Translations under genes and position numbers: made by a program
Notes under the pieces: model-generated
Databases searched by the model: none
What the model saw: the letters and a program-made list of their open reading frames with translations, nothing else
Told to the model about the DNA's origin: nothing
Part shown: positions 1 to 6,593 of the stretch, one piece after another
How positions within the stretch are numbered: the first letter of the stretch is position 1
How the letters are laid out: each line of letters opens with the position of its first letter
Assembly (NCBI GenBank): GCA_947572405.1
Contig: CANPBV010000054.1
Coordinates: 1-10,922, forward strand
Direction of reading: 5' to 3'
Length of the DNA: 10,922 bases
From: an uncultured Mycoplasmatota bacterium
GTDB taxonomy: Bacteria; Bacillota_I; Bacilli_A; RF39; UBA660

Positions 1-49
1 ATGAGTTTGCATATTGTTAATTCTTACAATGGTATGACTTTCCTATTAT

Positions 50-77
50 ATAAAAGAAAAAGAAACTTTCGTTTCTT
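50..77 (-). terminator. Intrinsic terminator after the 162-aa pilin-like gene
   Basis: Read on the minus strand, AAGAAAC, a GAAA tetraloop and GTTTCTT form a perfect 7-bp stem (60-66 with 71-77), followed by a T-rich run (TTTTCTTTT). The first two stem bases are the last two bases of the TAA stop codon. The stem is AT-rich, but a GNRA loop closed by C-G is unusually stable. Confidence 0.6.
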
Positions 78-564
78 ATTTACATGTTACGCCTTCATTT
101 TTAATTGTACAACTGAACCCATTTACTTGGATTTCATCACCTTCTACAGTGTCCAAAATTTTACCATCAGATCCAATAATAAAATATGAAGTATCTGACG
201 TAGTAGGTCCTCCTGGAACAGTTCCACTAAATTTTACTTTAATTGGGCCTTCACTACCTACCTGCTGATCTCCTTTTTTCAACGTACCTGTTGCTTCATC
301 TTCCTTGTAATGATAAACTTTACATTCTGATTTATCACATTCTACATAGGCTGGCAAAGCCATTTTTTGTGTATCTAATAATGACTCCATATATGTAGTT
401 TTAGTAGCTGACATTACTCCATATAAACTATCTTGAGCAGCTGACCTTCTAGCTTTTTCAATAATTTGAAGTACAATTGGTGTTGCTATTAATGCAATGA
501 TAGCCAAAATTACAATAACTGCCAAAAGTTCAATTAAAGTAAAACCTTTTTTATTATTTCGCAT
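76..564 (-). CDS. Type IV pilin-like protein with canonical prepilin signal
   Basis: 162-aa prepilin-like protein, expected to be a subunit or minor subunit of a type IV pilus, competence pseudopilus or type II secretion-like filament. The N-terminus has a short basic leader (M1-G7), then the class III prepilin motif GFTLIELLAV. A prepilin peptidase would cut after Gly7, giving mature Phe1 with Glu at +5 (Glu12). Residues 8-34 form the hydrophobic N-terminal helix, with the usual Pro near its end (Pro29). The remaining ~125 residues are a soluble domain with four cysteines (76, 81, 152, 161) in C-x4-C and C-x8-C pairs, which could form disulfides outside the cell. The start has a strong AGGAGGT site 6 nt upstream. 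The gene is apparently monocistronic, with its own promoter and terminator. It is a diverged paralogue of the upstream 151-aa gene. The N-terminal assignment is firm; which filament it belongs to cannot be told, because no assembly genes are in view. Confidence 0.88.
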   Translation of the reverse strand: MRNNKKGFTLIELLAVIVILAIIALIATPIVLQIIEKARRSAAQDSLYGVMSATKTTYMESLLDTQKMALPAYVECDKSECKVYHYKEDEATGTLKKGDQQVGSEGPIKVKFSGTVPGGPTTSDTSYFIIGSDGKILDTVEGDEIQVNGFSCTIKNEGVTCK

Positions 565-592
565 TTTCTTACCTCCTCTATCCTACATTTTT

Positions 593-621
593 AGTATAAC
601 AAGAATTCTTATTTTAATCAA
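593..621 (-). promoter_or_regulatory. Sigma-A-type promoter of the 162-aa pilin-like gene
   Basis: On the minus strand, TTGATT (616-621) is followed by a 17-nt spacer and TATACT (593-598). A TG one base before the -10 makes it an extended -10 element. Transcription would start near 586, about 20 nt before the ATG, leaving a short leader holding the AGGAGGT site at 571-577. The DNA just upstream of the -35 is rich in A-tracts on this strand (about 631-701) and could act as an UP element. This is a consensus match by eye only. Confidence 0.7.
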
Positions 622-840
622 CAAAATTCATTTTTTTAAGCAAAATTTTTTTTCTTCTATTTTTAGTTTTCTATTTTTCTGTTCAAAAATAAGCATTTTT
701 TCTATTATCATTATTGTCATTATTTTACAATTTTATGAAAATAAAATTAAAAATTTTAAATATTTTGTAATTTCTATTCATTTTTTTATTTCACTCATTT
801 AAGTAAGCAATTCCTTTTGATAAATTAAATAACTATATAT

Positions 841-884
841 TCCTGATAGTTTCCAAATTCTCCTTGGCCTACATTGAAACAGGA
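841..884 (-). other. Imperfect hairpin in the pilin intergenic region, function unknown
   Basis: The ends TCCTG (880-884 read on the minus strand) and CAGGA (841-845) are complementary. Inside them TTT/AAA and CCAA (864-867) / TTGG (853-856) can also pair, giving about 12 bp interrupted by bulges. No T-tract follows, so it is not a normal intrinsic terminator. It stands out because its base composition is more balanced than the DNA around it. It could be a structured 3' RNA, a small regulatory RNA fragment, a decayed coding remnant, or chance. Confidence 0.2.
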
Positions 885-950
885 AAAATATTACTCATAT
901 ATGTTATTATTTTGAATTCCTATAATCTATTATTACTTAATTTTGAAACA

Positions 951-980
951 TAAAAAAGTATTTAACAAGACGTAAATACT
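951..980 (-). terminator. Intrinsic terminator overlapping the stop of the 151-aa pilin-like gene
   Basis: On the minus strand, AGTATTTA (973-980), an 8-nt loop and TAAATACT (957-964) pair perfectly over 8 bp. With the last stem T the T-run is six long (952-957). The TAA stop (962-964) forms the start of the 3' arm, and the 5' arm encodes the last residues of the protein. Only one stem pair is G-C, so the stem is weak. Confidence 0.55.
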
Positions 981-1417
981 CTCCTATCTTCATTATAAAC
1001 ACATAAATGAGAATCCATAGCTAAATTTTTAGGAAATATAGTGCCATCTTTTTCTATGACAATACTTCCACTGCTTGGAGCTTGTCCTTTAAAAATTAAT
1101 TGATAAGTGACTGGTTTTTCTTCTTTTAATATCGCTATGCCTGCTTCTTTTGTTGTCATTGCAATTGTTGCTTCACAATCTTTTTTATTGCAAACAAATT
1201 CAAGACCATCAGTTGGATAATCAATCTTGTCATCTTCCATTGACGATGTATAAAAATATCTGGCTGCTTCCATTACCTCATTTGCTAATCTTGTTCTAGT
1301 TTTTCCATTTTGTCTATCAATTACACCTATTATAATAGGCGTAATAATTAAAGCTATCAGCCCTAAAACTACAACTACCGCCAATAAATCCATGAAAGCC
1401 AAATCTTTTCTTTTCAT
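962..1417 (-). CDS. Pilin-like protein with degenerate prepilin signal
   Basis: 151-aa protein built like a type IV pilin: basic N-terminus (MKRK), one long hydrophobic helix (about residues 6-33) containing LLAV and a Pro at 27, then a ~115-aa soluble domain. It aligns with the downstream 162-aa pilin along its length. LLAV, the TPI turn, a C-x4-C pair (Cys76, Cys81) and a C-terminal Cys pair (139, 151) all correspond. The processing site is altered: the residue matching the cleavage Gly is Asp5, the mature Phe1 is Leu6, and the Glu+5 is Asp10. Prepilin peptidases normally require Gly (sometimes Ala or Ser) before the cut, so this protein is probably not processed in the usual way and may stay a membrane-anchored partner. 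The ATG has GGAGAAGGG upstream. It lies 54 bp after miaA and has its own promoter and a terminator. The fold assignment is good; the role is inference. Confidence 0.78.
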   Translation of the reverse strand: MKRKDLAFMDLLAVVVVLGLIALIITPIIIGVIDRQNGKTRTRLANEVMEAARYFYTSSMEDDKIDYPTDGLEFVCNKKDCEATIAMTTKEAGIAILKEEKPVTYQLIFKGQAPSSGSIVIEKDGTIFPKNLAMDSHLCVYNEDRRVFTSC

Positions 1418-1438
1418 CTTACCCTTCTCCCTATTATA

Positions 1439-1467
1439 GATATATCAAAAATGTGAAATTTAGTCAA
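1439..1467 (-). promoter_or_regulatory. Sigma-A-type promoter of the 151-aa pilin-like gene
   Basis: TTGACT (1462-1467), a 17-nt spacer and TATATC (1439-1444) on the minus strand, with a TG one base before the -10. It sits in the 54-bp gap just after the miaA stop. A consensus TATAAT also occurs at 1433-1438 but has no -35 at a proper distance (23 nt from TTGACT). The start of transcription would be near 1432, just ahead of the ribosome site. Read-through from miaA remains possible, because no terminator lies between the genes. Confidence 0.55.
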
Positions 1468-1471
1468 TCAC

Positions 1472-2344
1472 TTAAGATAAAAATGACAATACGTCCTGTA
1501 CCGTTTTACCAAATTCTTCAAAGTTCACCATAAACCATTCAACTGGCATTTGATGATTAAACCATGTATATTGTCGTTTGGCATATTTTCTACAATTTTG
1601 TTTTATGGTTTCTTTTGCCTCTTCTAAGGAACAACTTCCCTCAAAATAGGGAAATAATTCTTTATAACCAATCGGAGTTAAGACTGCTTTACTTCTAATA
1701 TTGGAGTCAAAAAGTTGCTTGGCTTCTTCTAATAATCCTTGATCAAACATAATATTAGTTCTTTGATTAATTCTTTCATATAAAAGTTCTCTATTACAAG
1801 TTAATCCTATCAATCTACAAGGATATAAAAGTGTATTGGTTTTCTCTTTTGAACTAGGTGTTTTTCCTGTTTCTTTGTAAAAGTTAATTGCCCTGATCAT
1901 TCTTTTTCGATTATTTAGATGTATTTCAGTATTTGGATCTATCTCTAATAATTTCGAAAATAAAATAGGGGTTTCTATATCTTCATATTGTTCATTATAT
2001 GTACCATCTACAAATTGATAATCATAAAGTGCAGCTTTAATATATAAACCTGTACCTCCAACTAAAATGGGGATTTTTCCCTTGTCTAATATTTCTTCGA
2101 TTTTGTTTCTACAATCCCTTTGATAATCATAAACCGTATAATCTTCTGTAATGTCTTTAAAATCGAATAAATGATGTGGAATATTTTCCTTTTCTTCTTC
2201 TGTTATTTTTGCTGTTGCGATATCTAGTCCTTTATAAACTTGCGTACTATCAGCGTTAATGATTTCACCATTTAATATTTTCGCAAGTTCAATACTCAGT
2301 TTTGTTTTTCCTACTGCAGTGGGTCCTACAATTACAATTACCAT
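1472..2344 (-). CDS. miaA: tRNA dimethylallyltransferase MiaA
   Basis: 290-aa enzyme that transfers a dimethylallyl group from dimethylallyl diphosphate to N6 of A37 in tRNAs reading UNN codons (i6A37, later often ms2i6A), in the cytoplasm. Family motifs appear in order: P-loop GPTAVGKT (7-14), the substrate segment DSTQVYKGLDIATAK (32-46), PHHLFD (56-61), VGGTGLYIKA (95-104), the NNRKRMIRA segment, TPIGYKE, and the C-terminal KRQYTWF. Length is close to the usual ~300 aa. The ATG is preceded by AGGAGGTG, whose first bases are the TAG stop of the upstream gene (10-bp gap). It is the last housekeeping gene of the ruvAB-queA cluster and shares with queA a role in anticodon-loop modification. 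The assignment is secure. Confidence 0.97.
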   Translation of the reverse strand: MVIVIVGPTAVGKTKLSIELAKILNGEIINADSTQVYKGLDIATAKITEEEKENIPHHLFDFKDITEDYTVYDYQRDCRNKIEEILDKGKIPILVGGTGLYIKAALYDYQFVDGTYNEQYEDIETPILFSKLLEIDPNTEIHLNNRKRMIRAINFYKETGKTPSSKEKTNTLLYPCRLIGLTCNRELLYERINQRTNIMFDQGLLEEAKQLFDSNIRSKAVLTPIGYKELFPYFEGSCSLEEAKETIKQNCRKYAKRQYTWFNHQMPVEWFMVNFEEFGKTVQDVLSFLS

Positions 2345-2354
2345 TTTACACCTC

Positions 2355-3317
2355 CTAAAATTCTATATTCGCTCTAATAAAACAGTCTTCCAATTCTGCC
2401 AAAAAACATTTCTTTAATTTTTGATATCCTACCTTACTTAAAATTATTTTTCCGTCTTTCATACGAACAGATATTCCAATTGCTTTTAAAAATTCTTCAA
2501 TTTTAATGTTTTCAGGATGATCAATCAAATAGCAAAAAGAACGAATTAATTTTGGCTCTTTTAAAATCTGCCCATGAATATAACTGGCTAAGATAATACT
2601 ATATAAATATCGTTTATGAAAAGGAAGCGATAAACTTCCGATTGATAAAATATCATCCATCATAATTTGACAGTTTTTTGGAAGCATTTCCTCATTGGAA
2701 ATATTATGTACCTTTAATTCATTTATAAAGCTTTCTAAACCTAAAGAACACTTTTTTTGATAAAGTTCAATTAACTTTAATTCCATAATCATATGAACCG
2801 TAAAAATATTGGCATAAATAAAGCGGTTCATCTTTTGATAATATGGTTCTTTATTTTTATATTTTAAACTCTCTAAATAATCCTGAAATAAAAATTCTGC
2901 TAAAATAGTAAAGGTATCCACAAAATAATCATTCTCTTTTTTTAATACCCCATTTTTATTCATCCAATACTTGAAAAATATATGTATAAAGTCAAAACTA
3001 TCTTTCAAATTATAAGAAGCTGTAACCTCATATTCATATGTTTCCTTTTTCCTTTTTTTTGTTTTTTGAAAAACAATTTTGTTATATTTTAATGCATAAT
3101 CAAATTCCTCTGCATATTTTAAATCAATAGATGCTAAAAAGCCAAGCACATAATTTAATGTATCTGACTTAATAATATAATCTTTAAAAGGATAGAAATC
3201 AATATTTAGGTTATACCGATTATTTACAAAAATAAAAGCAAAATCTTCTATTAACTTTAATTCTTTTAATGAAGAAGAATTACTATTTAAATAAGTCTCT
3301 ACAATTTTCTCTAACAC
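2355..3317 (-). CDS. Uncharacterised 320-aa protein, possibly M3-peptidase-like without its active site
   Basis: I do not recognise this as a named protein. It is a mostly helical, Lys- and aromatic-rich soluble protein with no signal peptide or membrane segment. The start is GTG (3315-3317), chosen because AGGTGA sits 4 nt upstream and overlaps the queA TAG stop; it follows queA by 8 bp. Two regions recall M3/oligoendopeptidase F-type metallopeptidases. Residues 134-147 (DTFTILAEFLFQDY) lie where such enzymes have a D-x(4,5)-HExxH helix, but here the metal motif reads AEFLF. The C-terminal stretch 237-311 has the spacing of their closing helices (Tyr-rich helix, then EEFLKAIGIS, then a final amphipathic helix). 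If related, it has lost the zinc ligands. This likeness is from memory and weak. Its place between queA and miaA suggests only co-expression. Confidence 0.75.
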   Translation of the reverse strand: MLEKIVETYLNSNSSSLKELKLIEDFAFIFVNNRYNLNIDFYPFKDYIIKSDTLNYVLGFLASIDLKYAEEFDYALKYNKIVFQKTKKRKKETYEYEVTASYNLKDSFDFIHIFFKYWMNKNGVLKKENDYFVDTFTILAEFLFQDYLESLKYKNKEPYYQKMNRFIYANIFTVHMIMELKLIELYQKKCSLGLESFINELKVHNISNEEMLPKNCQIMMDDILSIGSLSLPFHKRYLYSIILASYIHGQILKEPKLIRSFCYLIDHPENIKIEEFLKAIGISVRMKDGKIILSKVGYQKLKKCFLAELEDCFIRANIEF

Positions 3318-3325
3318 AAAGTCAC

Positions 3326-4351
3326 CTATTTAATAAACATACTGTCTCCGAAAGAAAAGAATCGGTATTCTTTTTCTATAGCTTCCTTATAAGCATTTAG
3401 TATATGTTCTTTTCCAGCTAAAGCACTTACTAGCATTACTAAAGTAGATTTTGGAAGATGAAAATTAGTAATTAAATGATCAATTGCCTTAAATTGATAT
3501 CCAGGATAAATAAAAATATCTGTCCAACCACTACATTCTTTAAATACACCATAAAGAGATATAATCGATTCTAACGTTCTCGTTGTTGTTGTTCCAACAC
3601 TAATAATAGGTCTTTTTTCTTGCTTTGCTTTCATTAAAATTTCGGCTGTTTCTTTACTCATTTGATAAAACTCGCTATGCATTTTATGAGATGTTACATC
3701 TTCAACGTTAACTGGTCTAAATGTTCCAAGTCCAACATGTAAGGTGATAGGAACTACAATAACGCCTTTTTCTTTTATTTTTTCTAACAAACCTTCTGTA
3801 AAGTGAAGTCCTGCGGTTGGAGCAGCTGCACTTCCTAAGTTTTTTGCATACACAGTTTGATAACGATCTTTTTCTGTTAACTTTTCATGAATATAAGGAG
3901 GTAATGGCATTTCACCAAGCTGATCTAATATTTCATATAAAATACCTTGATAACAGAACTTCATGAAACGAATGCCTTCTTCTTCTATCCCGACACATTC
4001 GGCTTTTAATAAACCATTTCCAAAAGAAATAATTGTCCCTTCTTTTATTCTTTTAGCAGGTTTAGAAAGACACTGCCAAATATCATTTCCGGTATCTTTT
4101 AACATTAATAATTCAATGACAGCTCCTGTTCCTTCTTTTTCTCCATAAAGACGAGCTGGAATCACTTTGGTATCATTCACTACCAATACATCGCCTTCAT
4201 TTAAATAATCTAAAATATCTGAAAAAACATGGTGTTCTATCTCTCCTGTTCGTTTATCCAAAACGAGCAATTTTGAAGCATCTCTTTTTTGAAGGGGCGT
4301 TTGCGCTATTAAATATTCTGGCAATTCATAATTAAAGTCCTCTGTTTTCAT
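3326..4351 (-). CDS. queA: S-adenosylmethionine:tRNA ribosyltransferase-isomerase QueA
   Basis: 341-aa enzyme that moves the ribose of S-adenosylmethionine onto 7-aminomethyl-7-deazaguanine in tRNA, forming epoxyqueuosine at wobble position 34 of tRNAs for Asp, Asn, His and Tyr. Seen are the N-terminal F-x-Y-x-LP...LIAQ-x-P segment with RDASKLLVLD, GDVLVVNDTKVIPARL (53-68), the hallmark AAAPTAGLHFT (175-185) and LHVGLGTFRPV (204-214), followed by VGTTTTRTLES and TNFHLPKSTLVMLVSA. Length is typical. The ATG overlaps the TAA stop of the upstream 203-aa gene by one base (TAATG), with AAGGAG about 8 nt upstream, so translation is probably coupled. Proximity to ruvAB is common in Bacillota; the usual downstream partner tgt is not in this window. 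The assignment is secure. Confidence 0.97.
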   Translation of the reverse strand: MKTEDFNYELPEYLIAQTPLQKRDASKLLVLDKRTGEIEHHVFSDILDYLNEGDVLVVNDTKVIPARLYGEKEGTGAVIELLMLKDTGNDIWQCLSKPAKRIKEGTIISFGNGLLKAECVGIEEEGIRFMKFCYQGILYEILDQLGEMPLPPYIHEKLTEKDRYQTVYAKNLGSAAAPTAGLHFTEGLLEKIKEKGVIVVPITLHVGLGTFRPVNVEDVTSHKMHSEFYQMSKETAEILMKAKQEKRPIISVGTTTTRTLESIISLYGVFKECSGWTDIFIYPGYQFKAIDHLITNFHLPKSTLVMLVSALAGKEHILNAYKEAIEKEYRFFSFGDSMFIK

Positions 4352-4962
4352 TAAGTCACACTCCTTTTATATAATTCCGTTGACTGGTATGATTTTATAA
4401 GTTTTAAAATCTGTTTTTTCAAAGTTGCAATTTCAGTTTCTTTTTTTAAATCTTTTAAAGTGCTTTCTATTTTTCTACACAAAAAATGAAAAACCCTTTT
4501 TATTCTTTCCGGATCAATCCGATATTGATTCACTAAAGATGAATGATAATCAATCATTAATGCATGTTCAAAAATTTTCTGCATCCATTTTTCATCCGAT
4601 AATAGATGTAAAAATGGTAGATTTCCTATATTCTTTTCCGTAATTGAATCACATACTAAACGTAATAATGGAGAGGAATATGTAACCATCTTTTTAGGAA
4701 ACAAATGAACCAAGTGACAATAAATAAATTCCCTTTTCAATTTTTGTTCTTGAGAGGCCAAATCAGAATTTAAATAAGAAAATGTATTAACAAAGAATAA
4801 AGCTTCTTCCAAAGTAAGCTGGTTTTTGAATTGTTCTATTTCTTCCAAGATAAGGGCTTCCATTGAATTTTTCTTTACTGGTATCCCATATATCATTTTA
4901 TATTTAGAGCTAATCTTTTCATAAATGGGAGTTATAATTACTTCTATTTTTAACTGCTTCAT
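4351..4962 (-). CDS. Uncharacterised 203-aa protein between ruvB and queA
   Basis: I do not recognise this family. The protein looks soluble and almost entirely helical, with a short beta-like N-terminus (MKQLKIEVIITPIY), no membrane segment, scattered cysteines (82, 104, 162) without a metal-binding pattern, and a Lys-rich C-terminal helix (about 165-192) that may form a coiled coil. It starts 5 bp after the ruvB stop with only a weak ribosome site (GAG about 8 nt upstream), so it probably relies on re-initiation after ruvB. It overlaps queA by one base. The tight packing supports a real, translated gene within the ruvAB-queA operon. A role in DNA repair or tRNA modification would be a guess from position alone. 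Confidence 0.72.
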   Translation of the reverse strand: MKQLKIEVIITPIYEKISSKYKMIYGIPVKKNSMEALILEEIEQFKNQLTLEEALFFVNTFSYLNSDLASQEQKLKREFIYCHLVHLFPKKMVTYSSPLLRLVCDSITEKNIGNLPFLHLLSDEKWMQKIFEHALMIDYHSSLVNQYRIDPERIKRVFHFLCRKIESTLKDLKKETEIATLKKQILKLIKSYQSTELYKRSVT

Positions 4963-4967
4963 AAATA

Positions 4968-5972
4968 CTACTCAATGCTATCGGGACATGGTATTCCCAA
5001 ATGTTCATACGCCTTTCTAGTAACCATTCTACCACGACTGGTCCGTTTTAAAAACCCATGTTGTAATAAATATGGTTCATAAACATCTTCAATGGTTGTT
5101 TGTTCTTCTCCAATACTGGAGGCAATCGCTTCTATGCCAACTGGTCCACCATTAAATTTTTCTATAATCGATTTTAGTAAGTGATAGTCTGTATCATCTA
5201 ATCCCATAGAATCCACTTTCAATCGATTTAAAGCAAGTGCAGTGATTTCTAAATCAATCACACCATCACCCATGACAAGTGCATAATCCCTAACTCGTTT
5301 AAATAAACGATTCGCAATACGAGGAGTTCCTCTACTACGGCGTGCTAGTTCTGCTGCTGCCTCTTCATCGATTGGAGAATTTAAAACTTTGCTTGTTCGC
5401 TTCACAATTTCCGTTAATTCTTCTACTGTATAATAGTTTAATTTAGAAATAATTCCAAAGCGATCTCTTAATGGTCCTGTTAAATCCCCAGCTCTTGTTG
5501 TAGCTCCTACTAATGTAAAAGGAGGTAAATCAATTCTAATATTCCTACTGCTAGAGTCGCTTCCAACAATAATATCAAGGGTAAAATCTTCCATAGCCGA
5601 ATATAAAATTTCCTCAATAAAGCGTGGAATTCTATGAATTTCATCGACAAATAATACATCTCCTGGCTCTAGACTAGACAAAATAGCCGCTAAATCTCCA
5701 CTTTTTTCAATAGCTGGGCCACTAGCTGTTTTGATATGGCTTCCAAGTTCATTCGCAATAATATATGCAAGTGTTGTTTTTCCAAGCCCTGGAGGTCCAT
5801 ATAGTAATACATGATCTAATGATTCTTCTCTCATTAAAGCTGCTTTTATAAATATTTTTAAATTTTCTTTTACTTCACTTTGTCCAATATAATCATCCAA
5901 TGCTTCAGGACGAATATTTTGATCAAATGTATCTTCTTCCAATTGTTCGTTAGTAAGAATTCTCTCTTCCAT
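4968..5972 (-). CDS. ruvB: Holliday junction branch migration helicase RuvB
   Basis: 334-aa AAA+ ATPase motor that forms hexameric rings on DNA and, with RuvA, drives branch migration of Holliday junctions during recombinational repair. Motifs in order: IRP..LDDYIGQ near the N-terminus, Walker A GPPGLGKT (59-66), Walker B LFVDEIHR (DEIH 110-113), sensor 1 GATTR (156-160), the arginine-finger segment LTGPLRDRF (about 164-172), sensor 2 RGTPRIANR (214-222), and a C-terminal winged-helix DNA-binding domain (about 255-330) with the conserved G-x-QHGF-x-KRT-x-RGR-x-VT pattern. Full length. The ATG is preceded by GGGAGGT, whose first base overlaps the TAG stop of ruvA (11-bp gap). It is co-transcribed with its partner ruvA directly upstream. 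The assignment is secure. Confidence 0.98.
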   Translation of the reverse strand: MEERILTNEQLEEDTFDQNIRPEALDDYIGQSEVKENLKIFIKAALMREESLDHVLLYGPPGLGKTTLAYIIANELGSHIKTASGPAIEKSGDLAAILSSLEPGDVLFVDEIHRIPRFIEEILYSAMEDFTLDIIVGSDSSSRNIRIDLPPFTLVGATTRAGDLTGPLRDRFGIISKLNYYTVEELTEIVKRTSKVLNSPIDEEAAAELARRSRGTPRIANRLFKRVRDYALVMGDGVIDLEITALALNRLKVDSMGLDDTDYHLLKSIIEKFNGGPVGIEAIASSIGEEQTTIEDVYEPYLLQHGFLKRTSRGRMVTRKAYEHLGIPCPDSIE

Positions 5973-5983
5973 ATTGTACCTCC

Positions 5984-6538
5984 CTACTTTAATAATAATC
6001 TAAGTGCCTCTTTTATTTGTTCTTCTATAGAATTATTTTTGGATACCTTAGGAATAATTTTTTTGATATCGACGGGTTTATAACCTAGAGCCTTTAAGGC
6101 TTCTGCGAGCTCATCATTAACAACAATTTCCGCCATTTCCTTATTGCTTACTAGTTTTCCTTTTAAATCCAGTATAATTTGTCTTGCCACTTTATCCCCT
6201 ATTTTAGGGAATTTTTTTAAATACAGGATGTTTTCTCGTTCAATGGCATCTACTATTCCATTAATAGAGCCCGTTGCTAACATTGGAAGCGCCATTTTAC
6301 ACCCTAATCCTTTTACATTAATTAGCTTTAAAAATAATTCTTTTTCTTCTTTTGCTATAAACCCATATAAGGTCTGTTCGTCTTCCCTAATATATTGATA
6401 AAGATATACTTTTACATCTTTTCCGATCTCAAAAGAGTAAGGATTTGCAGTATAAATCAAATATCCAATTCCATTATTTTCAACAACAATAAAGCCACTA
6501 TCGACATCTGTAACAGTCCCTTTTATATATGCATACAT
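5984..6538 (-). CDS. ruvA: Holliday junction DNA-binding protein RuvA
   Basis: 184-aa junction-binding subunit; tetramers hold the four-way junction in a planar form and load RuvB rings. Domain I (about 1-62) is the OB-fold starting MYAYIKGTV with the YLIY/LYGF segments. Domain II holds two helix-hairpin-helix motifs (VKGLGCKMALPML and FPKIGDKVARQIILDLKGKL). Domain III (about 138-184, ELAEALKALGYKPVDIKKII...) is the RuvB-contacting domain after a short linker. It is slightly shorter than the ~200-aa Gram-negative proteins, as in other Bacilli. Both hairpins differ from the common GIGPKxA / GIGKKTA forms (Cys and Asp in place of Pro and Lys). AGGAGGG lies 8 nt before the ATG. A terminator-like hairpin lies just upstream, so the source of its transcript is uncertain. 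Confidence 0.96.
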   Translation of the reverse strand: MYAYIKGTVTDVDSGFIVVENNGIGYLIYTANPYSFEIGKDVKVYLYQYIREDEQTLYGFIAKEEKELFLKLINVKGLGCKMALPMLATGSINGIVDAIERENILYLKKFPKIGDKVARQIILDLKGKLVSNKEMAEIVVNDELAEALKALGYKPVDIKKIIPKVSKNNSIEEQIKEALRLLLK

Positions 6539-6563
6539 AAATGTTTCCCTCCTATTATACTTT

Positions 6564-6593
6564 AAAAAGAAAGAGTTTTTCTACCCTTTCTTT
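6564..6593 (-). terminator. Intrinsic terminator or attenuator between the 100-aa membrane gene and ruvA
   Basis: On the minus strand, AAAGAAAGGGT (6583-6593), a 6-nt loop and ACTCTTTCTTT (6566-6576) form an 11-bp stem with one G-U pair, ending in five T's (6564-6568, three of them inside the stem). It begins 7 nt after the stop of the 100-aa gene and ends 25 nt before the ruvA ATG. It should end or reduce the priA-fmt transcript. Confidence 0.55.

Larger units (their letters stand above)
565..961. other. 397-bp AT-rich intergenic region between the two pilin-like genes
   Basis: This is the only long non-coding stretch in the window. At its low-coordinate end are the promoter and Shine-Dalgarno of the 162-aa pilin gene; at its high-coordinate end is the T-tract of the 151-aa gene's terminator. 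Between them, about 622-790 is extremely AT-rich, with long A-tracts on the minus strand. The block 841-884 is less AT-rich and can form an imperfect hairpin (TCCTG with CAGGA, plus inner CCAA with TTGG). Short reading frames exist, for example 30 codons at 628-720 on the minus strand, but none has a Shine-Dalgarno or looks like a protein. No gene is supported. Confidence 0.7.

Noticed and set aside
1..189. Plus-strand 62-codon open frame at the window edge
   Set aside because: It lies antisense across the pilin terminator and 3' coding end and has no protein-like pattern or ribosome site.
628..720. Minus-strand 30-codon frame, Lys/Glu-rich, upstream of the 162-aa pilin gene
   Set aside because: No Shine-Dalgarno before its ATG, and its composition follows from A-rich DNA; it also runs close to the promoter -35.
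497..802. Plus-strand 101-codon open frame
   Set aside because: It overlaps the start of the 162-aa pilin gene antisense and the T-rich intergenic DNA. It is a run of Phe/Ile/Leu with no Shine-Dalgarno and reads as composition, not a gene.
6554..6559. TATAAT before ruvA as a promoter -10
   Set aside because: No -35 at 16-18 nt, and the start site would fall inside the Shine-Dalgarno, leaving about 8 nt of leader.
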